In this document: piece after piece, positions 13,901-26,119 of the stretch
Position numbering within the stretch: the first letter of the stretch is position 1
How the letters are laid out: every line of letters begins with the position of its first letter
Assembly (NCBI GenBank): GCA_947846985.1
Contig: CANTUZ010000021.1
Coordinates: 62,001-126,000 of the forward strand
Reading direction: 5' to 3'
DNA length: 64,000 nucleotides
Source of the DNA: Fratercula arctica
Lineage: Eukaryota > Chordata > Aves > Charadriiformes > Alcidae
Position numbers and translations under genes: made by a program
Notes under the pieces: model-generated
Databases searched by the model: none
The model's input: the letters and a program-made list of their open reading frames with translations, nothing else
Told to the model about the DNA's origin: nothing

Positions 13901-16900
13901 GCGAGTGAGACAGGGTTGTTTTGAGGCTGAAGGCACCAGGAAAGCCCGGAGCCCCAAGTCCTGTGTGGCAATGCAAGCGGTTTCTAGAGAGCTTTAAAAC
14001 AAGGCACAGTTTTCCCTCGTGGCTCCTTGGGCACGGGACTCACGTGGCTTCCCTTGTGTCAACCATCTCCAGAGATATGGTAATTTTTGTGGCCGGCCCT
14101 GGGGCGAGTGAGACAGGGTTGTTTTGAGGCTGAAGGCACCAGGAAAGCCCGGAGCCCCAAGGTCTGTGTGGCAATGCAAGCGGTTTCTAGAGAGCTTTAA
14201 AACAAGGCACAGTTTTCCCTCGTGGCTCCTTGGGCACGGGACTCACGTGGCTTCCTTGTGTCAACCAGTTTCCAGGAGATATGGTAATTTCTGTGGCCGG
14301 CCCTGGGGCGAGTGAGACAGGGTTGTTTTGAGGCTGAAGGCACCAGGAAAGCCCGGAGCCCCAAGTCCTGTGTGGCAATGCAAGCGGTTTTTTAGAGAGC
14401 TTTAAAACAAGGCACAGTTTTCCCTCGTGGCTCCTTGGGCACGGGACTCACGTGGCTTCACTTGTGTCAACCGTGTCCGGAGATATGTTGTTTTCTGTGG
14501 CCGGCCCTGGGGCGAGTGAGACAGGGTTGTTTTGAGGCTGAAGGCACCAGGAAAGCCCGGAGCCCCAAGTCCTGTGTGGCAATGCAAGCGGTTTCTAGAG
14601 AGCTTTAAAACAAGGCACAGTTTTCCCTCGTGGCTCCTTGGGCACGGGACTCACGTGGCTTCCCTTGTGTCAACCATCTCCGGAGATATGGTAATTTTTG
14701 TGGCCGGCCCTGGGGCGAGTGAGACAGGGTTGTTTTGAGGCTGAAGGCACCAGGAAAGCCCGGAGCCCCAAGTCCTGTGTGGCAATGCAAGCGGTTTCTA
14801 GAGAGCTTTAAAACAAGGCACAGTTTTCCCTCGTGGCTCCTTGGGCACGTGTCTCACGTGGCTTCCCTTGTGTCAACCGTCTCCAGAGATATGGTAATTT
14901 TGTGGCCGGCCCTGGGGCGAGTGAGACAGGGTTGTTTTGAGGCTGAAGGCACCAGGAAAGCCCGGAGCCCCAAGTCCTGTGTGGCAATGCAAGCGGTTTC
15001 TAGAGAGCTTTAAAACAAGGCACAGTTTTCCCTCGTGGCTCCTTGGGCACGGGACTCACGTGGCTTCCTCTTGTGTCAACCAGTCTCCAGAGATATGGTA
15101 ATTTTCTGTGGCCAGGCCCTGGGGCGAGTGAGACAGGGTTGTTTTGAGGCTGAAGGCACCAGGAAAGCCCGGAGCCCCAAGTCCTGTGTGGCAATGCAAG
15201 CGGTTTCTAGAGAGCTTTAAAACAAGGCACAGTTTTCCCTCGTGGCTCCTTGGGCACGGGACTCACGTGGCTTCTCTTGTGTCAACCATCTCCAGAGATA
15301 TGGTAATTTTGCTGGCCGGCCCTGGGGCGAGTGAGACAGGGTTGTTTTGAGGCTGAAGGCACCAGGAAAGCCCGGAGCCCCAAGTCCTGTGTGGCAATGC
15401 AAGCGGTTTCTAGAGAGCTTTAAAACAAGGCACAGTTTTCCCTCGTGGCTCCTTGGGCACGGGACTCACGTGGCTTCCCTTGTGTCAACCATCTCCAGAG
15501 ATATGGTACTTTTTGTGGCCGGCCCTGGGGCGAGTGAGACAGGGTTGTTTTGAGGCTGAAGGCACCAGGAAAGCCCGGAGCCCCAAGGTCTGTGTGGCAA
15601 TGCAAGCGGTTTCTAGAGAGCTTTAAAACAAGGCACAGTTTTCCCTCGTGGCTCCTTGGGCACGGGACTCACGTGGCTTCCCTTGTGTCAACCATCTCCA
15701 GAGATATGTAAATTTTGTGGCCGGCCCTGGGGCGAGTGAGACAGGGTTGTTTTGAGGCTGAAGGCACCAGGAAAGCCCGGAGCCCCAAGTCCTGTGTGGC
15801 AATGCAAGCGGTTTCTAGAGAGCTTTAAAACAAGGCACAGTTTTCCCTCGTGGCTCCTTGGGCACGTGTCTCACGTGGCTTCCCTTGTGTCAACCGTCTC
15901 CGGAGATATGGTAATTTTTGTGGCCGGCCCTGGGGCGAGTGAGACAGGGTTGTTTTGAGGCTGAAGGCACCAGGAAAGCCCGGAGCCCCAAGTCCTGTGT
16001 GGCAATGCAAGCGGTTTCTAGAGAGCTTTAAAACAAGGCACAGTTTTCCCTCGTGGCTCCTTGGGCACGGGACTCACGTGGCTTCCCTTGTGTCAACCAT
16101 CTCCAGAGATATGGTAATTTTACTGGCCGGCCCTGGGGCGAGTGAGACAGGGTTGTTTTGAGGCTGAAGGCACCAGGAAAGCCCGGAGCCCCAAGTCCTG
16201 TGTGGCAATGCAAGCGGTTTCTAGAGAGCTTTAAAACAAGGCACAGTTTTCCCTCGTGGCTCCTTGGGCACGTGTGTTACGTGGCTTCCCTTGTGTCAAC
16301 CGTCTCCAGAGATATGGTAATTTTTGTGGCCGGCCCTGGGGCGAGTGAGACAGGGTTGTTTTGAGGCTGAAGGCACCAGGAAAGCCCGGAGCCCCAAGTC
16401 CTGTGTGGCAATGCAAGCGGTTTCTAGAGAGCTTTAAAACAAGGCACAGTTTTCCCTCGTGGCTCCTTGGGCACGGGACTCACGTGGCTTCCCTTGTGTC
16501 AACCATCTCCAGAGATATGGTAATTTTTGTGGCCGGCCCTGGGGCGAGTGAGACAGGGTTGTTTTGAGGCTGAAGGCACCAGGAAAGCCCGGAGCCCCAA
16601 GTCCTGTGTGGCAATGCAAGCGGTTTCTAGAGAGCTTTAAAACAAGGCACAGTTTTCCCTCGTGGCTCCTTGGGCACGGGTCTCACGTGGCTTCCCTTGT
16701 GTCAACCATCTCCAGAGATATGGTAATTTTGTGGCCGGCCCTGGGGCGAGTGAGACAGGGTTGTTTTGAGGCTGAAGGCACCAGGAAAGCCCGGAGCCCC
16801 AAGTCCTGTGTGGCAATGCAAGCGGTTTCTAGAGAGCTTTAAAACAAGGCACAGTTTTCCCTCGTGGCTCCTTGGGCACGGGACTCACGTGGCTTCCCTT

Positions 16901-19900
16901 GTGTCAACCAGTCTCCAGAGATATGGTAATTTTGTGGCCGGCCCTGGGGCGAGTGAGACAGGGTTGTTTTGAGGCTGAAGGCACCAGGAAAGCCCGGAGC
17001 CCCAAGTCCTGTGTGGCAATGCAAGCGGTTTCTAGAGAGCTTTAAAACAAGGCACAGTTTTCCCTCGTGGCTCCTTGGGCACGGGACTCACGTGGCTTCC
17101 CTTGTGTCAACCATTCTCCAGGAGATATGGTAATTTTCTGTGGCCGGCCCTGGGGCGAGTGAGACAGGGTTGTTTTGAGGCTGAAGGCACCAGGAAAGCC
17201 CGGAGCCCCAAGTCCTGTGTGGCAATGCAAGCGGTTTCTAGAGAGCTTTAAAACAAGGCACAGTTTTCCCTCGTGGCTCCTTGGGCACGGGTCTCACGTG
17301 GCTTCCCTTGTGTCAACCATCTCCAGAGATATGGTAATTTTTGTGGCCGGCCCTGGGGCGAGTGAGACAGGGTTGTTTTGAGGCTGAAGGCACCAGGAAA
17401 GCCCGGAGCCCCAAGTCCTGTGTGGCAATGCAAGCGGTTTTTAGAGAGCTTTAAAACAAGGCACAGTTTTCCCTCGTGGCTCCTTGGGCACGGGACTCAC
17501 GTGGCTTCCCTTGTGTCAACCATTTCCAGAGATATGGTAATTTTACTGGCCAGGCCCTGGGGCGAGTGAGACAGGGTTGTTTTGAGGCTGAAGGCACCAG
17601 GAAAGCCTGGAGCCCCAAGTCCTGTGTGGCAATGCAAGCGGTTTCTAGAGAGCTTTCAAACAAGGCACAGTTTTCCCTCGTGGCTCCTTGGGCCCGGTCT
17701 CAGGTGGCTTCTCTTCGTGTCAACCATCTCCAGAGATATGGTGACTTTTGTGGCCGGCCCTGGGGCGAGTGAGACAGGGTTGTTTTGAGGCTGAAGGTGC
17801 CAGGAAAGCCCGGAGCCCCAGGTCCTATGTGGCAATGCAAGCGGTTTTTAGAGAGCTTTAAAACAAGCCACAGTTTTCCCTCGTGGCTCCTTGGGCACGG
17901 GACTCACGTGGCTTCTCTTGTGTCAACCATTTCCAGAGATATGGTAATTTTACTGGCCAGTCCTGGGGCGAGTGAGACAGGGTTGTTTTGAGGCTGAAGG
18001 CACCAGGAAAGCCCGGAGCCCCAAGTCCTGTGTGGCAATGCAAGCGGTTTTTAGAGAGCTTTAAAACAAGGCACAGTTTTCCCTCGTAGGCTCCTTGGGC
18101 ACGGGACTCCCCTGGCTTCCCTCGTGCTAATCGTTTCCGGACATAGGGTGATTTCTGTGGCCGGCCCTGGGGCGAGTGAGACAGGGTTGTTTTGAGGCTG
18201 AAGGCACCAGGAAAGCCCGGAGCCCCAAGGTCCTGTGCGGCGATGGAAGCGGTTTCTAGAGATGTTTAAAACAAGGCACAGTTTTCCCTCGTGGCTCCTT
18301 GGGCACGGGACTCACGTGGCTTCTCTTGTGTCAACCGTCTCCGGAGATATGGTGACTTTCTGTGGCCGGCCCTGGGGCGAGTGAGACAGGGTTGTTTTGA
18401 GGCTGAAGGCAACAGGAAAGCCCGGAGCCCCAAGTCCTGTGTGGCAATGCAAGCGGTTTCTAGAGAGCTTTAAAACAAGGCACAGTTTTCCCTCGTGGCT
18501 CCTTGGGCACGAGTGTTACGTGGCTTCCCTTGTGTCAACCGTCTCCAGAGATATGGTAATTTTTACTGGCCAGGCCCTGGGGCGAGTGAGACAGGGTTGT
18601 TTTGAGGCTGAAGGCACCAGGAAAGCCCGGAGCCCCAAGTCCTGTGTGGCAATGCAAGCGGTTTCTAGAGAGCTTTAAAACAAGGCACAGTTTTCCCTCG
18701 TGGCTCCTTGGGCACGGTCTCACGTGGCTTCCCTTGTGTCAACCATCTCCAGAGATATGGTAATTTTGTGGCCGGCCCTGGGGCGAGTGAGACAGGGTTG
18801 TTTTGAGGCTGAAGGCACCAGGAAAGCCCGGAGCCCCAAGTCCTGTGTGGCAATGCAAGCGGTTTCTAGAGAGCTTTAAAACAAGGCACAGTTTTCCCTC
18901 GTGGCTCCTTGGGCACGGGACTCACGTGGCTTCCCTTGTGTCAACCATTTCCAGAGATATGGTAATTTTACTGGCCAGCCCTGGGGCGAGTGAGACAGGG
19001 TTGTTTTGAGGCTGAAGGCACCAGGAAAGCCCGGAGCCCCAAGTCCTGTGTGGCAATGCAAGCGGTTTCTAGAGAGCTTTAAAACAAGGCACAGTTTTCC
19101 CTCGTGGCTCCTTGGGCACGTGTGTTACGTGGCTTCCCTTGTGTCAACCGTCTCCGGAGATATGGTAATTTTTGTGTCTGGCCCTGGGGCGAGTGAGACA
19201 GGGTTGTTTTGAGGCTGAAGGCACCAGGAAAGCCCGGAGCCCCAAGTCCTGTGTGGCAATGCAAGCGGTTTCTAGAGAGCTTTAAAACAAGGCACAGTTT
19301 TCCCTCGTGGCTCCTTGGGCACGGGTCTCACGTGGCTTCCCTTGTGTCAACCATCTCCAGAGATATGGTAATTTTACTGGCCAGCCCTGGGGCGAGTGAG
19401 ACAGGGTTGTTTTGAGGCTGAAGGCACCAGGAAAGCCCGGAGCCCCAAGTCCTGTGTGGCAATGCAAGCGGTTTCTAGAGAGCTTTAAAACAAGGCACAG
19501 TTTTCCCTCGTGGCTCCTTGGGCACGGGACTCACGTGGCTTCTCTTGTGTCAACCGTCTCCAGAGATATGGTAATTTTTGTGGCCGGCCCTGGGGCGAGT
19601 GAGACAGGGTTGTTTTGAGGCTGAAGGCACCAGGAAAGCCCGGAGCCCCAAGTCCTGTGTGGCAATGCAAGCGGTTTCTAGAGAGCTTTAAAACAAGGCA
19701 CAGTTTTCCCTCGTGGCTCCTTGGGCACGGGACTCACGTGGCTTCCCTTGTGTCAACCATCTCCAGAGATATGGTAATTTTACTGGCCGGCCCTGGGGCG
19801 AGTGAGACAGGGTTGTTTTGAGGCTGAAGGCACAGGAAAGCCCGGAGCCCCAAGTCCTGTGTGGCAATGCAAGCGGTTTCTAGAGAGCTTTAAAACAAGG

Positions 19901-20740
19901 CACAGTTTTCCCTCGTGGCTCCTTGGGCACGGTGCTCACGTGGCTTCCCTTGTGTCAACCATCTCCAGAGATATGTAAATTTTGTGGCCGGCCCTGGGGC
20001 GAGTGAGACAGGGTTGTTTTGAGGCTGAAGGCACCAGGAAAGCCCGGAGCCCCAAGTCCTGTGTGGCAATGCAAGCGGTTTCTAGAGAGCTTTAAAACAA
20101 GGCACAGTTTTCCCTCGTGGCTCCTTGGGCACGGGACTCACGTGGCTTCCCTTGTGTCAACCGTCTCCAGAGATATGTAAATTTTGTGGCCGGCCCTGGG
20201 GCGAGTGAGACAGGGTTGTTTTGAGGCTGAAGGCACCAGGAAAGCCCGGAGCCCCAAGTCCTGTGTGGCAATGCAAGCGGTTTCTAGAGAGCTTTAAAAC
20301 AAGGCACAGTTTTCCCTCGTGGCTCCTTGGGCACGGGACTCACGTGGCTTCTCTTGTGTCAACCATCTCCAGAGATATGGTAATTTTACTGGCCGGCCCT
20401 GGGGCGAGTGAGACAGGGTTGTTTTGAGGCTGAAGGCACCAGGAAAGCCCGGAGCCCCAAGTCCTGTGTGGCAATGCAAGCGGTTTCTAGAGAGCTTTAA
20501 AACAAGGCACAGTTTTCCCTCGTGGCTCCTTGGGCACGGGACTCACGTGGCTTCTCTTGTGTCAACCATCTCCAGAGATATTGTGACTTTTGTGGCCGGC
20601 CCTGGGGCGAGTGAGACAGGGTTGTTTTGAGGCTGAAGGCACCAGGAAAGCCCGGAGCCCCAAGTCCTGTGTGGCAATGCAAGCGGTTTCTAGAGAGCTT
20701 TAAAACAAGGCACAGTTTTCCCTCGTGGCTCCTTGGGCGT
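7920..20740 (+). repeat. 203-bp satellite array 2, inverted (about 63 units)
   Basis: This is the same satellite as array 1 but reverse-complemented (GAGTGAGACAGGGTTGTTTT, GGCCGGCC, TTTCTAGAGAGCTTTAAAAC per unit). Units more often carry CAACCATCTCCAGAGATATGG where array 1 has forms of CAACCGTCTCCRGAGATATGG. Length variants are common near the GTCAACC…GGTAATTT segment (1-3 bp). A few units of the second subfamily (GTGCTAATCGTTTCCGGACA type) are scattered near 9383, 13450 and 18126. Units towards 17,700-18,300 are more diverged, e.g. TTGGGCCCGGTCTCAGGTGG. The array ends where CTTGGGCACGG gives way to CTTGGGCGTGGCAGCAATC, the start of the 179-bp family. Confidence 0.97.
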
Positions 20741-23700
20741 GGCAGCAATCTTGGGATGTTTGCTGTTTTGGAGGCTGGCCCTAGGGCGAATGAGAAAGGC
20801 TGGTTTTGAGCCTGAAGGTGCCAGGCAAGCCTCGCTCTCCAAGCTCTGGTGGGCAATAGAAGCGCTTCCAAGGGAGCTTTAAAAGAAGCCACGGTTTTCC
20901 CTCGTGGCTGCTTGGGCGTGGCAGCAATCTTGGGACGTTTGCTATTGTTGAAGGGGGCCCGGGTAGAAGTGAGAAAGGCTGGTTTTGAGGCTGAAGGAGC
21001 CAGGAAAGCACGGAGAGCCAAGCTCTGGTGGGCAGTGGAAGTGCTTCCAAGGGAGCTTTAAACCAAGCCATGGTTTTCCCTGGTGGCTGCTTGGGCGTGG
21101 CAGCAATCTTGGGACGTTTGCTATTTTGGAGGCTGGCCCTAGGGCGAATGAGAAAGGCTGGTTTTGAGCCTGAAGGTGCCAGGCAAGCCTCGTTCTCCAA
21201 GCTGTGGTGGGCAATAGAAGCGCTTCAAAGGGAGCTTTAAAAGAAGCCCCAGTTTTCCCTGGTGGCTGCTTGGGCGTGGCAGCCATCTCCAGACATATGG
21301 TAATTTTTGAGGCCTGCCCTGCTGCGAATGAGAAAGGCTGCTTCTGAAGCTGAAGGTGCCAGGAAAGCCGAGAGCAACAAGGTCTGTGGGGCTATGCAAG
21401 CAATTCCCAGAGAGCTTTAAAAGAAGCCACGGTATTCCCTCGCGCCTGCTTGGGCGTGGCAGCAATCTTGGGACGTTTGCTATTTTTGAGACCGTCCCTG
21501 GAACAAGTGAGAAAGGCTGGTTTTGAGGCTGAAAGTGGCAGGCCAGCCTCGCTCTCCAAGCTCTGGTTGGCGATGCAAGCGCTTCCAATGGAGCTTTAAA
21601 ACAAGCCACGGTATTCTCTCGTGGCTGCTTGGGCGTGGCAGCAATCCTTGGATGTTTGCTGTTTTTGAGGCCAAACGTGGAATAAGTGAGAAACGTTGGT
21701 TTTGAGGCTGAAGGCACCAGAAAAACCTGGAGAGCAAAGCTCTCATGAGCGATGGAAGCACTTCCAAGGGAGCTTTAAAACAAGCCACGGTATTCCCTGG
21801 TGGCTGCTTGGGTGTGGCAGCAATCTTGGGACGTTTGGTATTTTTGAGGCCAATCGTGGAATAAGTGAGAAACGATGGTTTTGAGGCTGAAGGCGCCAGG
21901 AAAGCCTGGACAGCAAAGCTCTGCTGGTCGATGGAAGCGGTTCCGAGAGAGCTTCAAAACAAGCCATGGTTTCCCCTTGTGGCTGCTTGGGCGTGGCAGC
22001 AATCTTGGGATGTTTGCTGTTTTGGAGGCTGGCCCTGGAACAAGTGAGAAAGGTTGGTTTTGAGGCTGAATGTGCCAGACCAGCCTGGATCTCCAAGCTC
22101 TGGTGGGCGATGCAAGCGGTTTCCAGGGAGCTTTAAACCAAGCCACGGTTTTCCCTGGTGGCTGCTTGGGCGTGGCAGCAATCTTGGGACGTTTGCTATT
22201 GTTGAAGGGGCCCCTGGAATAAGTGAGAAACGTTGGTTTTGAGGCTGAAGGCACCAGAAAAACCTGGAGAGCCAAGCTCTGATGGACGATGGAAGCGGTT
22301 CCCAGAGAGCTTCAAAACAAGCCATTGTTTACCCTTGTGGCTGCTTGGGCGTGGCAGCAACCTTGGGACCTTCTCTGTTTTTGAGACTGGCCATGGGTGA
22401 GTGACAAAGGCTGCTTTTGAGGCTGAAGGCACCAGAAAAGCACGGAGAGCCAAGCTCTGATGGACGATGGAAGCGCTTCCCAGAGAGCTTTAAAACAAGC
22501 CACGGTATTCCCTTGTGGCTGCTTGGGCGTGGCAGCAGTCTTGGGACGTTTGCTATTTTGGAGGCCAGCCCTGGAACAATTGAGAAAGGTTGGTTTTGAG
22601 GCTGAATGTGGCAGGCCAGCCTGGATCTCCAAGCTCTGGTGGGCGATGGAAGCGCTTCCCAGAGAGCTTTAAAACAAGCCACAGTTGTCCCTTGTGGCTG
22701 CTTGGGCGTGGCAGCAGTCTTGGGACGTTTGCTATTTTGGAGGCTGGCCCTAGGGCGAATGAGAAAGGCTGGTTTTGAGCCTGAAGGTGCCAGGCAAGCC
22801 TCGTTCTCCAAGCTCTGGTGGGCAATAGAAGCGCTTCCAAGGGAGCTTTAAAAGAAGCCCCAGTTTTCCCTGGTGGCTGCTTGGGCGTGGGAGCCATCTC
22901 CAGACATATGGTAATTTTTGAGGCCTGCCCTGGTGCGAATGAGAAAGGCTGCTTCTGAAGCTGAAGGCACCAGGAAATCACGGAGAGCCAAACTCTGATG
23001 GACGATGGAAGCGCTTCCCAGAGAGCTTTAAAACAAGCCACGGTATTCCGTCGTGGCTACTTGGGCGTGGCAGCAATCTTGGGACGTTTGCTATTGTTGA
23101 AGGGGGCCCTGGAATAAGTGAGAAAGGCTGGTTTTGAGGCTGAAGGAGCCAGGAAAGCACGGAGAGCCAAGCTCTCGTGGGCAGTGGAAGCGCTTCCAAG
23201 GGAGCTTTAAAACAAGCCACGGTTTTCCCTGGTGGCTGCTTGGGTGTGGCAGCAATCTTGGGACGTTTGCTATTTTGGAGGCCAAAGGTGGCATAAGTGG
23301 GAAATGTTGGTTTTGAGGCTGAAGGCACCAGGAAAGCCTGGAGAGCAAAGCTCTGGTGGGCGATGGAAGCGGTTCCCAGAGAGCTTTAGAAGAAGCCATG
23401 GTATTCCCTGGTGGCTGCTTGGGTGTGGCAGCAATCTTGGGACGTTTGCTATTTTGGAGGCCAAAGGTGGAATAAGTGGGAAATGTTGGTTTTGAGGCTG
23501 AAGGCACCAGGAAAGCCTGGAGAGCAAAGCTCTGCTGGGCGATGGAAGCGGTTCCCAGAGAGCTTTAGAAGAAGCCATGGTATTCCCTGGTGGCTGCTTG
23601 GGCGTGGCAGCAATCTTGGGACGTTTGCTGTTTTTGAGACTGGCCATGGCTGAGTGACAAAGGCTGCTTTTGAGGCTGAAGGCACCAGGAAACCCTGGAT

Positions 23701-24296
23701 CTCCAAGCTGTGGGGGTGAATGGAAGCGATTCCCAGAGAGCTTTATAACAAGCCACGGTTTTCCCCGGTGGCTGCTTGGGCGTGGCAGCAATCTTGGGAC
23801 GTTTGCTATTTTTGAGGCCAAACGTGGAATAAGTGAGAAACGTTGGTTTTGAGGCTGAAGGCACCAGGAAAGCACGGAGTGCCAAGCTCTGATGGACGAT
23901 GGAAGCGCTTCCCAGAGAGCTTTAAAACAAGCCACGGTATTCCGTCGTGGCTACTTGGGCGTGGCAGCAATCTTGGGACGTTTGCTGTTTTTGAGACTGG
24001 CCATGGCTGAGTGACAAAGGCTGCTTTTGAGGCTGAAGGCACCAGGGAAGCCTGGATCTCGAAGCTGTGGGGGGCAATGGAAGCGGATCCCAGAGAGCTT
24101 TAAAAGAAGCCAGGGTTCTCCCTCGTGGCTGCTTAATCTTGGAATGTTTGCTATTTTTGAAGGGGGCCCTGGAATAAATGAGAAAGGCTGGTTTTGAGGC
24201 TGAATGTACAGGGAAGCCTGGATCTCCAAGCTCTGATGGACGATGGAAGCGGTTCCCAGAGAGCTTTAAAACAAGCCACGGTTTTCCCTTGGTGGC
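20741..24296 (+). repeat. 179-bp satellite array, left of provirus (about 20 units)
   Basis: The GGCAGCAATCTTGGGA segment recurs at 20741, 20920 and 21099, giving a 179-bp period. Units are far more diverged from each other than the 203-bp units. They share long blocks with the 203-bp family (GAGAAAGGCTGGTTTTGAGG against GAGACAGGGTTGTTTTGAGG; AGAGAGCTTTAAAACAAGCC; TTTTCCCTCGTGGCTGCTTGGGC), so the two are homologous and in the same orientation as array 2. Two units, near 21272-21440 and 22880-22990, contain CATCTCCAGACATATGGTAATTT in place of CAATCTTGGGACGTTTGCTATTTT and resemble the 203-bp unit. The array is cut by the retroviral insertion at 24296/24297 and resumes at 30139. Confidence 0.93.
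24291..24296. other. Left target-site duplication of the provirus
   Basis: GGTGGC immediately precedes the 5' LTR. The matching copy GGTGGA follows the 3' LTR at 30139-30144, with one mismatch. Taking one copy away restores the normal 179-bp unit text (CCCTTGGTGG…TGCTTGGG). Six base pairs is the duplication length known for alpha- and betaretrovirus integrases. Confidence 0.85.
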
Positions 24297-24669
24297 TGTG
24301 GAAGGATTTCTAATACAACGAGGTCACCCTATGAACACTCCAAGCACTGAGGAGTTGGTAGCTGCTGTGTAGGCCTACCTTGACATGAGTTTAAGAAAGG
24401 TTACTGTCGGACATGAGATAAGGAGGTGCTGACCAGAAAGAAATGTAACAAAGGAATTGAAAACATCATACGTCAAGAAAGGTTGACCAATGACAAGAAA
24501 GAATTAAGCGCGTGGACAGCTCGTGAGGATAACATGCAGCCAATTAGTAGGAGTTAGAGCGCGTGAACAGAAATCATAATACTGTAAATGTAACACTTAG
24601 GTTGAATAAAGTGGCATTAACCTGATCACATTGGTCTGCATGTTATTGCTCGAGCCTTCTGCGTCAACA
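24297..24669 (+). mobile_element. 5' LTR of endogenous retrovirus (373 bp)
   Basis: It begins TGTGGAAGG and ends GCGTCAACA (TG…CA), and the same 373-bp sequence recurs at 29766-30138. By eye I count 8 substitutions and no indels between the copies (about 2%). It holds a CCAAT box near 24539 (GCAGCCAATTAG) and an AATAAA poly(A) signal at 24605-24610. The likely TATA element reads ACTGTAAATG here but ACTATAAATG in the 3' copy, so the 5' promoter may be damaged. The LTR is followed by AG and then the primer binding site, as expected for a proviral 5' end. Confidence 0.95.
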
Positions 24670-24671
24670 AG

Positions 24672-24689
24672 TGGCGCCTGAACAGGGAC
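24672..24689 (+). promoter_or_regulatory. Retroviral primer binding site, lysine-tRNA type
   Basis: The 18 bases TGGCGCCTGAACAGGGAC lie two bases after the 5' LTR. They match the complement of the tRNA-Lys3 3' end at all but one position (T for C at the eighth base). Lysine primers are typical of betaretrovirus-like (class II) and lenti-type elements, whereas avian leukosis-type viruses use tRNA-Trp. Confidence 0.85.
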
Positions 24690-24853
24690 CCTCAGATCGG
24701 TTTTTTGGGACTGCATCTACCCAGAAATCCAGCCGGCAATCGGAGGGGGCGGAAGAAGCGGTCGAAAGGTGAGTGCTGCCCCGGCACTCGGGAAGACGCT
24801 AGCGCATCAAAAAAGGGAAATCCTGCTCTGATCAGGCAGGCGGTCGGGAGGAG
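24690..24853 (+). other. Proviral leader with probable major splice donor
   Basis: This is untranslated leader between the primer binding site and the first gag start codon. GTCGAAAGGTGAGTGC contains a strong donor consensus (AAAG|GTGAGT, GT at 24769-24770) where retroviruses place the major splice donor. The sequence is too short and diverged to identify a packaging signal. Confidence 0.55.
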
Positions 24854-25997
24854 ATGGGGTCTGCAACCTCAAAAGAAGAAGAGGCTCTTGTTAAGTTCCT
24901 CCAACATATGCTCTCTATGAGAGGACTGAAATATGATTCTGCCTCTTTGAAGTCACTTTTAGTATGGGCAAGAGAGAAGGGGCTTTTTCCCACGGTGGCG
25001 GCTGCCTTTGCCCAGGATACTTGGGCTAAAATACGGGCAGTGTTGTGGGATGAAGTAAGCCGGGCTGCCTGAGAGAGGCAGGAGCGGATCTGCAACCCCA
25101 CGGGAAGTGGGAGCCACCTAGATTGGGAACGGTAGTATGGGTTTGGCTGTATCAGCCGTGGAAAAGGCAGCAGTACAAAGTTTGCTGCAGCTGGCAAAAA
25201 ATGCCGGTGAAAACCTTAGTGAGAGTGCTTTACTGGAACAACTATCTTGGTGCCGACGATGAGGATTGCTTAGAGATCCGACTCAGTTTTTTGACCTTTC
25301 AACATGGACTCGAATTGGAGTGGAAATGTGGGAAGCAGTGCAGTCAGAGTATAAGGAAGCCCGGAACCTGGCAGGCACTTATCGACAGGTGAAGGGACTG
25401 ACTGCAGGCGTGCATGGATCAGCTGTTATTGCCGCCGCAGCCCGGAGGTTGTTAGATGCAGCTGGGGAAGAGGGAAACAGTTCGTTCTCCAATGCATTTC
25501 CTGTAATAAAGCAGTCAGAAAAGGAGTTCTGGGGGGCGTCTGACGGATGGACATTTTTGCCACCACCGCCACCACCTCTCATGCCTCCGCAACCGACCGC
25601 TCCACCGTACTCTGGTCTACCGGAGTCATCCACGCAGGTTCCCCCCGACTCTCCTCAGCCTATGGAAACATCATCATCCTCTGAGGACGTTCGTCCAAAA
25701 ACCATCTATCCACCTAAAGATACTGCGGAGCTCCGTGACGCTCTCTGCGAACAACAGAACACTATGCAGCAATTGCTTGTGGAAATGCAGAGAATTGATA
25801 AGGGTTTGAAAGCGGGCGCGATACGGGCTGCTTATAAAAAGGCTCATGAGGTTATCAAGGAGGGTTTGCAGGCAGTTGAGGAGAGGGTGTGTGGGAGTCC
25901 GGGAATGGGTGATCTGTCTGGGGCAGCAGCGGACGAGTCTGGGGATATGCGTGTAATGTATCAGAAAAGGGAGATAGTGTTAAAGAATAGAAAGTGA
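24854..25997 (+). pseudogene. Degenerate gag gene of the provirus (matrix and downstream part)
   Basis: Gag builds the retroviral core. The first frame (24854-25072) starts MGSATSKEEE, with glycine at position 2 as for N-terminal myristoylation, and looks like a short class II ERV matrix domain. It stops after 72 codons. A second frame from about 25137 has an in-frame TGA at 25260-25262 and then stays open from 25263 to 25997. This part carries a proline run, an overlapping late-domain motif PTAPPY (25593-25610) that in exogenous viruses recruits ESCRT, and a region rich in Glu, Lys and Ala that may be helical. No capsid major homology region or zinc knuckle is seen. The two frames differ, so at least one frameshift plus the TGA disable the gene. 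The matrix assignment is stronger than that of the rest. Confidence 0.75.
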
Positions 25998-26119
25998 GGA
26001 GATGGATTTGTACTATGCTAGAAGAAGCGGAGATGGGTTCATAGGATGCAAATGAGTATTTGACTTGGAATTTTTTTGCTTGTATGGATACGTGATTATT
26101 GCTTATGGTTCCCTGAAGG

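Noticed and set aside
1..20740. CENP-B box-like motif in the 203-bp unit
   Set aside because: No stretch matches the core TTCG…CGGG spacing on either strand.
342..20809. Dozens of open frames of 61-128 codons repeating with the satellite on both strands
   Set aside because: They are shadows of a 203-bp unit that is not a multiple of three, has stops in each unit, and drifts in frame from unit to unit. No conserved start context or domain.
20497..24229. Frames of 100-220 codons on the minus strand in the 179-bp arrays
   Set aside because: They translate the diverged satellite; peptides repeat (LPRPSSH, SKTANVPRLL) at the unit period with no domain.
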